Notes: generated by a model from the letters alone, not told the origin. Numbered from the stretch's first letter, positions 22,776 to 35,668 are shown. The stretch: 64,000 bases of DNA from Amphiura filiformis (GCF_039555335.1 NC_092631.1:6832481-6896480); one strand, 5' to 3'. Made by a program: numbers and translations.

Positions 22776-25120
22776 CCAGTCAGTGAACAATCAACATTGA
22801 ATTAATAAATTCGAATTTAGATATTCGTCAGGTGGTCATGGGCGCCGCCATTACAGAAAACAATCAGGAGACAGATGATAATCCATTATACACAAACAAA
22901 AGAACAGAAAAATATCAATGAATTGTAATAGAACTGATTTTAAAATGCATCGATAGCTTTTCCATTTAAAATCCACAAAATCCACACTACAGCTCAACTT
23001 ACCGTACTTTGCCTAACCAGACAGTCCATGCCAAAATTGTTACTACACCTTTACATTTCATCGAATCTCTTTTTGATGTCTGTCATTTTGAACATCACAC
23101 TTGAAAGATGTATGCTATGTAGAAACTTTATTTTGCAATTTCATAATTTGCATATAATTAGCATATTTGCAAGAAAAAACATTTAAATCAATAAATACCT
23201 ATATTTTTCACAATTTCAATATTTTATTAGAAATTAAGCATGTAGGCCTTTTGTTATGACTTGATGAATGAAGCTGTTAAAACAGATTTTGATATTTTTG
23301 CTTATTTTTCCTTTTTTGCCCCAAAATGTGTAAAAATCAACATTTTTTGGATGACCTATATTTTCTTTGAATATTTATCAAATTTCTTAATTTAGGTATA
23401 ATACAGTGCAGAAAAAGATGTCAAAAAATCTGTTAAAACAGATTTCCAATAAATTGTTCCATTTTCCATTTTGGGTTAAATACTCAATTTTCATGCGCGG
23501 GATATTTGAAACATAAAATGAAAACATGTCCATTGCACTTTTTCCTCGAGATGTACTATAATATCAAGGTTACGGATATATTATAATCCCTTCTTATCTT
23601 CACTGATCCATCAGATACCTATTGTTATGAATGATCAATGAAAAGGTTCAGAACTGGGCTACTAATGGTCTGTCAAGTATCTATAGTTGTTTTCATGACT
23701 GTGTCAACTCAAAAATCATGCAAGGTCGAATGTAGGAAAAGTATGATCAGTTGAGCTGTACCCCTGTGGAAGATTTAGCTTTTAAGCTAAAATGGAAACT
23801 TAAAGTCTTCCACAGAGGAAGTTGTGGAATATATGGGTAAAGCCATAATAGGGAGTATGGTCAAGGGGGTGACACTAAATTCACGGTTGTTCTATTAGCA
23901 ACGCAAAACCTATGAAAAATTCCGCTGGTTTACTAGCTAGAAAGTGAGGCCAGTTATCGATCCGTTATGAATAATTCATGTTCGGCCCCTTGGATAATGT
24001 TAATTGATATTGGCAAATAACAACGTTGTTAGTTTTGCGAACTTTGCCTGTTCAATGAGAGTATAGCGCGCCCCCAATACATCTGGGCACAAACCAGGCG
24101 AAAAACGATCCAGTTTAATGAAATGGCGGACGGGTATTCCCATCAGGCACCAGTGATATGTTTTTTTTCAAAGAAAGTCTATTAATTTGATATGAAATGA
24201 CATTTTGCAATAGCAAAGTCAAAATTAGGACTTGAGGTTAATAATATGAAGGAAATACGTGACAAAGGCAAGGTGTGAAACACAAGTAGTATTTGAAGCC
24301 TCAATAACCTTTGATACCCGACCTGACAGCTCCTGACCTTCCATAGCTTTCCATCATGGCGCCTTATTCGTCTTTATGTATTTCTATTTATGCTCTCAAG
24401 TAAAATAAAATACCACCAGCACTAAGCAGACAGAATGTTACTTGGCTCCCGGCATGAATTATTGATTTTATACGGAGGTAAAGAAATACACAGTTGCCTG
24501 CAAGCCGTGCAACATACTCCAAATACTTACGGTAAATCTGAATAATGGTCACATGTTGACATATCATGTGTTCGGGAAATCACGTGGTAACATTTTAAGA
24601 TTTCAGGCTTGTTGACTAGTTAATTGCCATTTGTACTCTTTATTATTTATCTTTGTTAATTAACATATATTTTAAATGCTGATAAATCGTGGTTGGCTGC
24701 CCATGATATCTGTTAAATTCAATGTTTTATGAATATAATTCTACCACGCAGAGGGGTCACGCAGAAGAATTTCACCTTACCTGACTTAGCTAGATTTCGA
24801 AGCTCTGCTCTTCAAATTCATGTAAATTTCAAAGTTTATACACTTAATATATTTAATATGATACTATTTTTTTGTTATAACCAACTGGTACACGAAATAT
24901 ACTAGCTTATTACCTATACAGATAGGTGAATATCAGCCTTCACTCAGCAATTTGACATGCCCGGCATATGCAGCCATTCTCCGTCTGGATAATATGACTG
25001 TCGCCCTCAATACGTCTGGGCACAAATTTAAATAACAATACGCTATTTACATATCAATGCGGCCTCATGCTAATTAATGCTGCCCCATCCAGGAGTTCAT
25101 CTATGGTATGGTTTCAAAAT
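22776..25120. other. Gene-free stretch with diverged repeats
   Basis: No exon was supported. It holds AAATCCACA.TCCACACTAC near 22980 and the TCTTCCACAG block near 23806, both pieces of the TTCCACAGGGG family. Two copies of a CAATAC.TCTGGGCACAAA motif lie near 24075 and 25010. Confidence 0.5.
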
Positions 25121-25123
25121 GAT

Positions 25124-25215
25124 TATAACCCTGACCAATTACATTTGAATAACATACACCTCCTGAGGAAGATATCTTCCACAGGGGCAGTGTGGATTTC
25201 AACTGGAATAGCCCA
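25124..25215. repeat. TTCCACAGGGG family fragment
   Basis: GAAGATATCTTCCACAGGGG followed by GTGTGGATTTCAACTGGAAT and AGCCC, the characteristic right end of the family. Confidence 0.7.
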
Positions 25216-26195
25216 TTTGCACTTGGTCTTCATAGTTGAGATTTTCTTTTTCAGATGGAGTTTGAAAAACGAAATTTTACAAAATATTTACTGATGGAAA
25301 GCGAAGGTATTATATATCTCCTCTTGCAATCACACACCTTTGTTTAATACCCATGGCGTACACATCATCATCATAAACGCTTCTCGTCAGGCGGTGATGG
25401 AAGCGATATCGCCAATTTTGAGGTCGCCATTGGATTAACACATAATCATGAAATCTTCATAAACAATTCTAAATTTGTTATGTGGTGTCAAAGCAAAATT
25501 ATCTTACTCTAAAAGCGTCGGGGTACGACCGTGTACCACACTGCAAGTATGTTAATTTTCTATTTGTAATTGCTAACCGTGTATTTTGAATGGAGCTGTC
25601 AGCCCTGTATCTTCGCCAGCCTCGTACGTCACGTGTTGCGCTTCCTATGCCGCCTGCTTCTCGTCAGCAGTTTGACATAGCGCCATCAAGTGTACACAGT
25701 CATGAATAGGCCATTATTTAGGCGTGAAGGCATCGGGTGAAGGTCACCTTTCCAGACTTTTTGTCTGCAAGCAGTAAATGGCAGCCATTGGTATCAATGG
25801 ATTGTTTAATACGAATTAATCAATTCGGTATCACTGACTGTTCAAGGTGCCGTGGATAAAGCATGAAGTGAAATCAGATTTTACTCCTTTAAAGATAATG
25901 AAAGAGTACCGTACCGTACCGGCGTCCATACACATTACAATAATTCCTTTAATATTTCTGCACTAAAATGCAGTGAGAGGATACATGAAATTAGCAAATG
26001 GCATGGGCAAATGGCGCCTCAAACATATTTTACACACACAAAATTATGCACAACTGCCACCAACCAGTCATGTGATGTTGTGTTCTGTGCCTCATGTACA
26101 AAATCTGTAAATGTTCCTTCGCTAAATGTGGTCAGTATAGCTTTATCAGTCGTCCACTGATTGACATAGGGCAGGCCTATGAGTTTGGGCCGGGC
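25216..26195. other. Gene-free stretch downstream of member C
   Basis: GGCGGTGATGGAAGCGATATCGCC near 25391 is a short inverted repeat related to sequence near 8555. No exon was seen. Confidence 0.4.
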
Positions 26196-26376
26196 CTATC
26201 CGCGGCGGCCTTTGCCTCCTCTAGAAGCAGTTTTCGTAGCACCACCCGAGTCCGTGGAACAGGTTTTTCGTTTTTTACTACCAGTTCCCGGAGTGCAATC
26301 AGGGTCCACGGTTTTAGGTGCAGGTGGTACGTATACAAGTTTTCCATTTGCATTCAACTCGATCCGTTTCTTCACA
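26196..26376 (-). CDS. Member C exon 3 (basic tail)
   Basis: 59 codons plus TAG, after a CTATCCAG acceptor. The tail has about 15 Lys/Arg residues and two Cys, and is shorter than member B's because the last third (GRRSLDF onward) is absent. Confidence 0.7.
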
Positions 26377-29371
26377 CTGGATAGGTTATATAGAGAGAAA
26401 TAAGTTAATTAATTAGGCTAATTAATAATCAATTAGGAAATAAATAAGTAAATCAGTACATTAATCGATAAATACAACAACAATAATTAAATCGGAGGGG
26501 GAGAATTAGCTAGCTGTGTTTGCACTAATATTGTTTGGTCATTTTCATATACTTTGAAAACTTGCTTGATTTATTGTGGTGAATGAGATATGTATGTTTT
26601 ACAAAAGTGTTGTTGATTCAGCTCTCTTTAGGCCTACAACATAACTCAAGAACCACAGGACATACGAAGGTATAGGCCTATATCTGTGATATTTGAATTT
26701 TTCTACACACTCGCTATGAAATGATTAATGCAATTTTGCCAAAGCTCACTACCATTCGCAAGATGCTGTGAACTACCAAATCGCAACAGTTATATAGTTG
26801 CTAACCATTCATCATTTAGCAGACATTATTACCAAGAGGGTACAATACTTTATCCAGGGGTTAAATAACAGGGAAACTGGGTGGGCATACACCTACCCGG
26901 TGAATTGTTTTGTACACCCATCAGTAAATTCAACCTGTCCATAATCCAAAATGCCCCCCCCCCCCCGGGTGGGTCTTCAAAAATTTTGTACGGGGATGTG
27001 CCATGCAGACTCTCGGATGCTAACTTTCTCTATTCCTACTTTTAGCTGTTTTTGCTACCCATCAGTATACCAATTTTCAACAAAAACACCCCATCGATAT
27101 ACCAAAATATACATTTAAAAGCCTCCTTTAACCCCTCCCCCAGGAAATACCAATCCAGAAATTATTACTTACGGTCGAAAACAATGTACATGGCATGTAA
27201 TGCTGGCAACAATTACGGCCAATCCCAGCAGGCAAATGGTTAACAAGAAAAACACTCTCCAACGAGCACTCACATGAGACTGTATAAAGCAATCAAGAAA
27301 TAATTGGCAAATAATTATGTTTCAAGGAATTCATTATAGGCCTACCAGAAACATACAATAATGGTTTCTATGCATATAGACCTTTCGCGTTCATATACAT
27401 CCGAAGGGGGAAAAGCACAACAAACAATATAAAAACCCCACCCGAGTCCAAAGCTATCCCCAAACCCACCCCACACAACGGCAAACGCCTAAACGATAAT
27501 TCTCCCAGATGATAGAGTCTCGTTACGCATTACTGGTCACTATAACATGTAGGCTATAATGCACACTTTCCGTACACCGGTTGACCACACCAAAATATCA
27601 TACTGCAGTTACTGTCCGTTTTCCTATACACAATACATAGTGCTCTCACCATTGACGCGTGACCTCTACAAATGATGTATGTTGGAAGAATGGGCACTTG
27701 CCTTGTTAACATCACTGTGTGAAAAATAACCAGCCAATATTTAAATTATTCTCCAAACTTCTAGCAAATATATTTCTCTAACATGACCTAAAATTACAGC
27801 TAGGTTAGATGTTCAGAAATAGTCGCACTTTTGTAAAATATGAGTGAGGGCAAGGCATAGCTAGCCAACTCCCCGTGTTAATTGAATGGAGATTTGACCG
27901 AAAATATTGGTATCGGACCGTTCACTTCTGAAGGATGCCACAAAAAAACGGTACAAGCTACATTTCAACTATTCTCTGGCAATCATCATGATGAGTTTCT
28001 TATATAGTATGCCGAAATTGGGTACTGTAGGTGATTGACAAAGGGTCGCACTTTTGTGTTTTAGGAAGGATATGTAAACGACAGATAACACCAAAAATAT
28101 GAAGAAATTATTTCCAAACCGTGTTAAGTCAACAATCATTATGTTACTCATTTTCAAGAATGCTGGTTAACAAAAAGCAGGCATTGTCTCATTTCGTGAA
28201 CAAAGCTCCACTTCCTTACGTTTCCTTTATAATCGGTTACCCAACTGAAGCTGTATTATAGCAGCTCATTGCTATATATCGCACATATAAACAGACACAT
28301 GTGCACAGCCAGAGAAGATCCGATTTAATCAGTTGAGCTGTTTCAATGAGTGTTATCTTGGTTTAATAGCTTTTAATGGGGTTTAAGTCCTGCAAAGGTC
28401 GAGGTGAATTCTACTGTAGACATGACTGCATCATGTCGTATCGTTTCAACCTTCAATTTACGATATCATTGGCAATATTAACACATACACACGAGCACCC
28501 CGTACACACAACCCTCCTGCCTACAACCCCACTACCCCTAAACACCCCCACATACAACCCCACCACCCAAACACTATACTTATGATTTCATACAAAAGTG
28601 CATGTTGAAGAACAAAATGGATCGTTGGAACTCTTTAAAATCTTAGAAATTTTGTAAGTTTTGGATTAAGAATTTTTTCTCACACGTTCAATCGGGACTT
28701 AGGCCCTACATTCCACATCCTGACCCACCCCACCCCTCTAGACACAACACCCCACACAAATACCACTACTTGTATTCACCGGCAAACGAGGATGCATGTG
28801 ATACACACACCGTCAAACGAGGACGTTGACGTACTGACATTTTCCGCATAACCGTGGACGTCTCAGACATTTAAGTATATCCAAATGAGGGCTTATAATG
28901 TAGATATGGTGTATCCTGGCAATCAACGTCCACGGTTTGCACCAACGCACACCTTCTTGTAATACCTCCAAACGAGGACCTCATTCTGCATATGATTTAA
29001 TTATACCGAGGACACGTACACCCGTTCTTAATCGACACACACCGTGGACCTCACACCCCCACACACCAAGCAACTTACTATCCAATCGTGATTCGTTCTA
29101 TACCCTCCTAAATAGTGGATCAAATGCATTTTTGCATCATTTACGTTGTCCTGGCAAAGTAAGAAACCGAGAACGTCCTCGGTTGGAGGCGTGTGCTCTG
29201 TTGTATGGTGTGTATCCATATGTACGTCCTCATTTGGAGGTATTTACAAACGTACCAACTCACCCCCACGTCATGCAAATAACACAATGCACACCGAATA
29301 CAAACCTCCTTCATATATTTAAGATCACAGTCAGGAACTTCAGGGTCACTGTCACTCCGACACTCATCCAT
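26196..29371 (-). CDS. Member C: type II membrane protein with basic, two-cysteine tail (three exons, ~117 aa)
   Basis: Exon 2 (27279-27173, 107 bp) encodes SHVSARWRV, a helix (FLLTICLLGLAVIVASITC) and HVHCFR, ending CC|GTAAGT. Exon 3 (26376-26196) joins in phase 2 to give Pro, then VKKRIELNANGKLVYV, PPAPKTVDPDC, a basic loop SKKRK, a second Cys 11 residues later, and SRGGKGRRG-stop. Exon 1 is less certain: 29371-29306 encodes an acidic start (MDECRSDSDPEVPDCDLKYM, then KE) ending GAG|GTTTGT, phase 0 like A and B, but with an unusual T at intron position 3. The paralogy with member B (same exon 2 length, phases, CLLG-AVIVASI-CH, PKTV.P.C, SKK.K) is clear. Predicted topology is cytoplasmic N-terminus and cationic outer tail. 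Function unknown. Confidence 0.7.
26625..26825. mobile_element. Partial piggyBac-like MITE
   Basis: Matches one half of the TTAA elements at 33930 and 56032, including TTTTTCTACACACTCGCTATG, ACTACCATTCGCAAGATGCT and GTGAACTACCAAATCGCAAC. It sits within member C intron 2 flank. Confidence 0.7.
27173..27279 (-). CDS. Member C exon 2 (transmembrane)
   Basis: Follows TTTATACAG, phase 0 in and phase 2 out. Strong hydrophobic helix, arginines on its inner side, two Cys/His-rich positions on its outer side. Confidence 0.78.
27602..28436 (-). repeat. Copy 2 of a ~0.85-kb inverted duplication
   Basis: Reverse complement of 1686-2560. It lies in member C intron 1, as copy 1 lies in member A intron 1, but in the opposite orientation relative to the gene. 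Encodes FKSCKGRGEFYCRHDCIM on the plus strand at its outer end. Confidence 0.8.
29306..29371 (-). CDS. Possible member C exon 1
   Basis: 22 acidic codons from ATG to AAG GAG, then GTTTGT. Chosen because the phase and the KE ending match member B; the donor is non-optimal and other first exons cannot be excluded. Confidence 0.4.
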
Positions 29372-30940
29372 TGTGTGTTATGTCATCTTCAATACACGCA
29401 TATAGTAGGTTCAGCTCAGATGAAAAGTGCGTCTTTACCTGTATTGGCCCTGTATCTACTATGATGAGCTTTATCCAAATATTGACAATTTTATATGCAT
29501 ATAGGGATGCGGAGGAAGAGTTTTTTCTGTTCTGACTAATGACTGAACATTATGACATTATGGATCCTTGGTACGTCCCATAATGCCACTGTCATCGTTC
29601 ATACTCAATTTAAATTAATTCATTAGAAGTGACACTGACTAGACGAAATACATAGGCCTATAATATCTAGGATAATTGTATTATAATACAAAAAATGTAG
29701 CACAGTGATTCTCATAATGTGCCACCAAAGTTAATAAAGGTTTGTAGAGTGCCACATATAGGCACTTATTTCTTATCCTTTTCTCTGTTTTCATTTTTCA
29801 ATGCCTCTTAAGTTACATTTTGCACTGTTGTTGGTACTTGTTTTGCCACCATCTGAGGAACCTGAATGTTAAATGACTATAATAAACGTTTTCACTGCCT
29901 GTCATGACTGTATGATCATGTGTGTTGTGAAATAGTGAAGTGGCAACATTTTTAAGTGGCAACCTATTAAAATAGGCGCCGGGATGTGTATAGGGGTATG
30001 GGGTGTGGTGGGTGGGGGCGGGGCACCAGAGACGTAACAACCGGGGCAGGGGGACAAGTTTTCCTCGGTTCGAAATACCAGGACCAAATTGACCAAGAGG
30101 TTTGGAGCGATTATTGAAAAGGGTGCAACTTTACTATAGTCTCATTACAAGACTGCCATACCCTATTACCATAAACCCTATTACCATAAACTCCGTAAAC
30201 GAGGATTGGACTCAAGTTGTACCCATCGGATTTTCGGTAATTGTATTTTAAGGTTAAAATTGCAAATTTCGCGCGCATTTGCCCGGTCAATTAATTTTAG
30301 TAGCGGATCAACGAGACAATTCGGAAATTTTGCCCAATCCCCCTGGCTTGATGGCCCGGCATGCTCCTCCTCCGGTGCATAAAAAGGGAGGTTTTTTGGG
30401 GGAGGGGGGACTCGACTAGGCCTATATAAATATTTTAAGAGTGAGCATTTTGCCCACTGATGTTGCATTATGGGATATGTACAAATGGGGGATAGACTGA
30501 ATACGGTATATGCATACGTGATGTTAGTTTAACGTTATAAAGTGAGCATGCTAATGGACGATCCATTTGCCTCAAATTATATGCTTATTTAACTCATCAA
30601 GGACCTAATTATAGCATACGAGGATACGTAATAGTCCAGGAACCACGGTCTTGTTTAAATCATAATAAGGGACTGTGCAACAATAAGACCAATTTGTTTT
30701 TTCTTGCCCTCCACCGACCTACCCAAAATTGGCCAAAATCAGGGTCGGCCTTTCAATTTTTAAAAAAATTTTTTTAGTTTTTAGTTTATAATTTTAATGG
30801 TTTTTTATTACTTTTTCTGTGTCTAAATTTCATTTATAGCTGTCAATTCCTGCATCAATGTTTCCAATAAACTTGGCGACCGACCCACCCCAAAAATCCC
30901 ACTTGAGGGCAAGTAAACATTTTTTGCGTAAGTATGAGCT
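29372..30940. other. Gene-free stretch
   Basis: No exon was supported. The sequence near 30010-30070 (GAGACGTAACAACCGGGGC) and 30290-30370 resembles hAT-MITE ends and interior seen at 34427-34645. Confidence 0.45.
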
Positions 30941-31245
30941 ATGTGGGATTTTTGACAACATAATTTCGAGATGATGAGATAAATGATGAGATACTTCGTG
31001 CCTATGAGACGACATAATTTCGAGTTAATGCGTACCAGTTCAGTTCAGTTAGGAGGAGCATGGAGGTAGTAGCTCTACCTCCATGGGAGGAGTGACACCT
31101 GTTGTGTGTGACTCCTCCTAACTGAACTGAGCTGAACTAACTCGAAATCATGTCTTCAATAATTATGTCGTCACTAAGTTATATCACCAACTCGAAATTA
31201 TGTTCTAATTTCATGGTTTCGTCATCTCGAAATTATGTCGTCATC
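30941..31245. mobile_element. Multi-arm foldback element
   Basis: GACATAATTTCGAG and its complement repeat at several places. Inside, CAGTTCAGTTAGGAGGAG pairs with CTCCTCCTAACTGAACTG and CATGGAGGTAG pairs with CTACCTCCATG, giving a strong nested hairpin. Confidence 0.75.
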
Positions 31246-31299
31246 CTACACCCAATAACTTGGTTATGTAGGCTAAACTAGCATAGATAACCCTAAAAC

Positions 31300-31490
31300 C
31301 AGTGGCGTGCTGGACTTTTTATCGGGTGGGGTGGGGTATAAGATGATTTGTCCATGCAAAAGTGCAATTTTACATAGGTGTTCACCGAATGTGTGCGTAT
31401 TTAAACAGTACTAAACAAGGAATATTTCCTTTTCGTTTTTCTTGAGTTATCAGGGAGCAATCCGCCGGCCCTCCGTCGGGCACGTCACTG
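31300..31490. mobile_element. hAT-type MITE
   Basis: Ends CAGTGGCGTGCTGGAC and GGGCACGTCACTG are complementary. The flanks are CCTAAAAC and CCTAATAC, an 8-bp target duplication with one mismatch. Confidence 0.8.
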
Positions 31491-31632
31491 CCTAATACTA
31501 ACATTATCCTTAACCCTAATCCTAACCTAAAATGCAATACACTCTAACTTTAACCTTTTTCGCACTATGATGTGTTTAGAATCATGTTCCCGATATTCCT
31601 GTATGTCACTGAAAGGCATAGAACTGGTTAAG

Positions 31633-31753
31633 GGATGAAATCAAAATTCGACCGGCGGTTGACCGCCGATTCCGCCCGGTTTATGTTGTTTTAAACAATG
31701 GATACCGGACGGAACCGGCGGTCATCCGCCGGTCGAGTTTTGATTTCATCCCT
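31633..31753. mobile_element. GC-rich foldback MITE
   Basis: GGGATGAAATCAAAA and TTTTGATTTCATCCC bracket CCGGCGG/CCGCCGG arms around TTGTTTTAAACAA. Same family as 22630-22775. Confidence 0.85.
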
Positions 31754-32496
31754 AAATAAATGAGGCACTTATGTAATAGGCCTTTGTCACTGATTTATAT
31801 ATTATGAGTTCCCTCCGCTCCGAAAGTCAATCGCGAAAAGTCTATGAGTTTGGTTGCACGCTCCAATTAACGAATCAAGCAAGCCGGGCAAGCGAGGCTC
31901 AGCTCTCTGAATGTATTATGTGGGGAGACGGAGCTAATTAAATATATTGGTGATACAGATAATTATTTCTGACATAGCTTCACTTTATTATTTTAATTGA
32001 CTGATTGTGTATTTGCAACCGATTTTATGGCCTTCAAAAACGCCAATTTGAATTACCCTGATTCTAAATGATTATAATACTGAACGTAAAATGTCACGCA
32101 CTTATGAACGCGTAATTTCTACTCTCCATTCCAGAAAAAAACCACTATTTTATTTATTAATATTAAAAAACGTTACCCTGTTTTGCCCAATGAAATATAT
32201 TAAAGCTTTAGTTAGTTCTAACTGGCAATAAAAGTGAAAGTTGAATATTTCGTAATTTTGAGGGAAAATGGGCCTAAACCATGCAATTTTGGGCCCATTT
32301 GGGCTCAACATGTGAGTATAGACTGGGTTTGCTCATAATTTTGATAATCGGTTATCAAAGATATTAATGAATTCGTTTTCCAAAAATTATAAATTTTAGA
32401 ATGCAAAACTTGAAATTAGTCTTAGTACTAATCTTTGGGCTTTGTTGCCACAGCATAAAATGTACACAACACACCCTAAACACATGCTTTTGTTCC
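31754..32496. other. Gene-free stretch
   Basis: No supported exon. The plus-strand ATG at 32401 opens a signal-peptide-like run, but the frame continues straight into the repeat at 32497. Confidence 0.5.
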
Positions 32497-32745
32497 TTAA
32501 AGGGGCATTTCGTCATCCACAGCCTCATCCCCCCCACGTTTGACAAAAAAGTTCAGATTTTTATACCACTGGAAACCTCTGGCTTACATAATGTTCATGT
32601 ATTTGTTCAAAAAATTCTTGCAAAAATATCGTCAAATTTGTATTTCGTTGTGATACACCAGAATGAAATTACAACACAGTGGCCTATATGGAGCAGTGTC
32701 ATAAACAAATCATGCATAGCTCACAAACGCAAAAGCTCTGGTACC
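32497..32745. mobile_element. TTAAAGGGGCATTTCGT repeat
   Basis: Starts TTAAAGGGGCATTTCGTCAT and contains TATACCACTGGAAACCTCTG and ATTACAACACAGTGGCCTAT. A relative lies near 62860-63080. The outer TTAA suggests a piggyBac-like MITE; the right end is lost or replaced. Confidence 0.6.
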
Positions 32746-32748
32746 CAG

Positions 32749-32917
32749 GCACGAGAGTGGCTTTGCTTGAAAAAAAAACTGAAGTAGAACGAAAAAAGCT
32801 GAAAAACAGCGTGAAATTGGCAAAAAAGACCCCAAATTGGGCTGAAAATAAATAAAAATATGCAAATTTGAATTGTCAAAAAAGCTGAATTCAGCTGAAA
32901 ATCTCATGTCTGGTACC
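32749..32917. mobile_element. hAT-like MITE, GCTGAAAA family
   Basis: CAGGCACGAGAGTGG and CTCATGTCTG are partly complementary ends, with a Lys-codon-like A-rich interior containing AAATTGGGCTGAAAATAAA. Related interiors occur at 39.9, 45.7 and 52.5 kb. GTACC flanks both ends. Confidence 0.5.
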
Positions 32918-33300
32918 TTCTGCTTGTTGACCTGGTTCAACTTCATTGAGGAAGCTTTTCATACTTTGCACTATGGATAGTGAGGATGGAAAGCCAACCA
33001 CGCCAAAAATAGACTACTATGATCCACACAATAATTTTCATTAAAAGCAATTAATTTATTCACTTAATTGACAATTCACATAATTATCAGAACAAATAAT
33101 ACAAAACACAATCACTTTCATCATATATTTGACCTACTTTTGGCTACATGTAGAAATAGTACATTTTTGGGGATGAACAGTACTGATACATTATCAAATA
33201 AATGAAAGGGTTTTCTATTTCTATTTTTTATACAAGTGATTGTTAGGCCCCTCCAGGTTTGTCTCAAGAGACATGTATGTGAAATTGGATTTGCAACATA

Positions 33301-33501
33301 CAGTGGCAGCGCCAGGAATTTTTTTCTGGTGGGGGGGGGGCATTGAGGTGGTAAAGTGAATTTAGGGGGGTCAAAATCAACAAATTTTACATAAAATTAC
33401 CATAAAAAGGTGAAATTTTCGTAATTTTGGGTTTTTACTGGGGGTGGGCAACAGGAGGTATTTCCCCTCATGTCCGCCCCCCCCTCGTGGCGCTGCCACT
33501 G
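33301..33501. mobile_element. hAT-type MITE with exact 8-bp target duplication
   Basis: CAGTGGCAGCGCCAGG and GGCGCTGCCACTG ends; GCAACATA occurs immediately outside both. G-rich and C-rich runs fill the flanks of the interior. 201 bp. Confidence 0.93.
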
Positions 33502-33509
33502 GCAACATA

Positions 33510-33929
33510 GCCCTATGCAATCGCCCTATTCTTAGTTGTCCAATAAAAAACTCTTCAATTTATAATCAAGAATGCAGGAAGGGTGACCTACTTTTTACAG
33601 CTAAAATATATCAGTGTTTTATAAAAAAATTTAGTAATTGTACAAAGGTAGGAAGGGGGGGGGGTCTAATACCTTCCAAGACATGTAAACATGAACTGAG
33701 AATATATTTCATACATATTTTCTCAGCTTATACATGTATTTTAACATTTTGGTGTACGTAGCTTTGCATATCTCGTGTCTCAATTCATGTTATTTGTACT
33801 CAAAATGTATCATAAATTTGGAGAGTCATTGATCAAAAATATAAACAACTTCCACCCTTGAGCAGAGCAGAACTCTACAACCCCATAATACTGATTGCTC
33901 ATTATTTTTTACATAATAATTCACCAAAG
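33510..33929. other. Gene-free stretch
   Basis: G-run at 33655-33663. No exon or bounded repeat was seen. Confidence 0.5.
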
Positions 33930-34312
33930 TTAAGGGTATACGATGTATTGTTGGTCGAAGCAGCAAAAAAAATGTAGTTCACAGCATCTTGCGAATGGTA
34001 GTGAGCTTTAGCAAAAATTGCATTGCTTAATTCATAGTGAGCGTGTAGAAGAATTCAAATATCACCGATATACTTTTGTAGGTCCTGTGGTTCTTGAGTT
34101 ACGTTGTAAAGAGGGCTGAAACAACAACACTTTTGTAAAATGTACATAACTCATTAACAACAATAAATTAAGCAAGTTTTCAAAGTATATGATTTGTAGA
34201 ATGAACTTTTGCAAACATCAAAGTGTTATTATTCAATAATATATTGAATCAGATAATGAAAATTGATTTTTATTTTGACTGCTTCGACCAACAATACCTC
34301 GTATAACCTTAA
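33930..34312. mobile_element. piggyBac-like MITE with TTAA duplication
   Basis: TTAA on both sides of complementary ends GGGTATACGATGTATTGTTG and CAACAATACCTCGTATAACC. About 375 bp, with no transposase. A sister copy lies at 56032-56403 in the opposite orientation and a fragment at 26625-26825. Confidence 0.9.
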
Positions 34313-34426
34313 GTAAAATAAAGCATTGAGGCTATGGACACTATGCAACTCACCAATAAAAAACAACAATAACCTTTTAGTACTGAATTGGAAGGAGTAC
34401 ATGTATATAAATGGGTAGTCTGACAG

Positions 34427-34645
34427 CAGAGGCGAACCAACCCGGGAGGACTCCCCCCCCCCCAAAAAATACTGAGACAAAACTCTTCCTTTGTCCAACA
34501 TTGTCCCAATTGTGATCCATTTCAGCATTAAAATTGCAAATATTTTCACACATTTGTCCCAGCTGGAAAAGTAATTTCAGTAGCGGGTGAGCGGGACGAT
34601 TTCAAAATTGTACCCCTTTGGCCCGGTTGCCCCGGTACGCCACTG
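34427..34645. mobile_element. hAT-type MITE
   Basis: Ends CAGAGGCGAACC and GGTACGCCACTG are complementary with mismatches. Flanks TCTGACAG and CCCGACAG form an 8-bp duplication with two differences. Confidence 0.75.
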
Positions 34646-34659
34646 CCCGACAGATTAAC

Positions 34660-35093
34660 TGATTGAGAAAGTCAGACAGAGACACAGAGACAGACAAGAC
34701 AGAATAAGTCAAGAGGGAAAGAGACAAGACACAGGAAAAGCCAGCAAAGGACACTGATCACTGTCAAACTCCTCAAACAATATCTTACAAGTACAGGTTT
34801 GGAGGGTTTTTTTTTTGCATATATTACAGGTAATATGTACTAGAATATTCAGATAAATAAAAGCTATAATTTCATAACAATAATTACTACATGTGATATT
34901 TCACAATATTACACACACTATTAGGATGATTGTATTCATTCATTTGCATTTTGCACTCACAGTGATTTAGTGATGGGACGCATTATACATTAATCAAGCC
35001 TTAATATGGAGGTAAGCTATGCACTGTGCAGGTTAAGTACATGTATACATCTGATAACCATAAAAGTAGATTTGATACTGTTACAATAACGTA
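34660..35093. other. Gene-free stretch
   Basis: A GACA/GAGACA-rich purine stretch at 34672-34735. Otherwise AT-rich, with nothing coding. Confidence 0.5.
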
Positions 35094-35139
35094 CAGTCCA
35101 GCCTCTTTTATCCAGCCTTGATGGGACCAAGCACTGACC

Positions 35140-35668
35140 GGTTAAGTGACAAATCCGGACAAGTGTCAAATCCGGACAAGTGTCAAATCCGGACAAGTGA
35201 CAAATCTGGACAGTGTCAAATCCGGACAGTGTCAAATCCGGATAAGTGACAAACCGGATAAGTGACAAACCGGACAAGTGACAAATCTGGACAGTGTCAA
35301 AGCCGGACAGTGACAAATCCGGATAAGTGACAAATCCGGATAAGTGACAAATCCGGACAAGTGTCAAATCCGGACAGTGTCAAATCCGGATAAGTGTCAA
35401 ATCCGGACAAGTGTCAAATCCGGACAAGTGACAAATCTGGACAGTGTCAAATCCGGACAGTGTCAAATCCGGATAAGTGACAAATCCGGATAAGTGACAA
35501 ATCCGGATAAGTGACAAATCCGGATAAGTGACAAATCCAGACAAGTGACAAATCTGGACAAGTGTCAAATCCGGACAGTGTCAAATCCAGACAAGTGTCA
35601 AATCCGGACAAGTGACAAATCCAGACATGTGACAAATCCGGACATGTGACAAATCCGGATAAGTGAAT
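35140..35668. repeat. ~17-18-bp minisatellite
   Basis: About 30 units of AAGTGACAAATCCGGAT with a common variant GTGTCAAATCCGGACA. The unit contains the TTATCCGG core of the host transposon's terminus. The Leu/Ser/Asp-rich frames on the minus strand are translations of the satellite. Confidence 0.95.

Noticed and set aside
28937-29464. 175-codon plus-strand frame
   Set aside because: No start context or family motif. It runs through dispersed repeat sequence shared with 19.3 kb and opposite the candidate member C exon 1.
32401-32787. 128-codon frame with a signal-peptide-like start
   Set aside because: It runs into the TTAAAGGGGCATTTCGT repeat, whose relatives elsewhere are not coding.
35140-35668. 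CRISPR-like regular repeats
   Set aside because: The units are contiguous with no spacers, in a eukaryotic transposon; it is a minisatellite.
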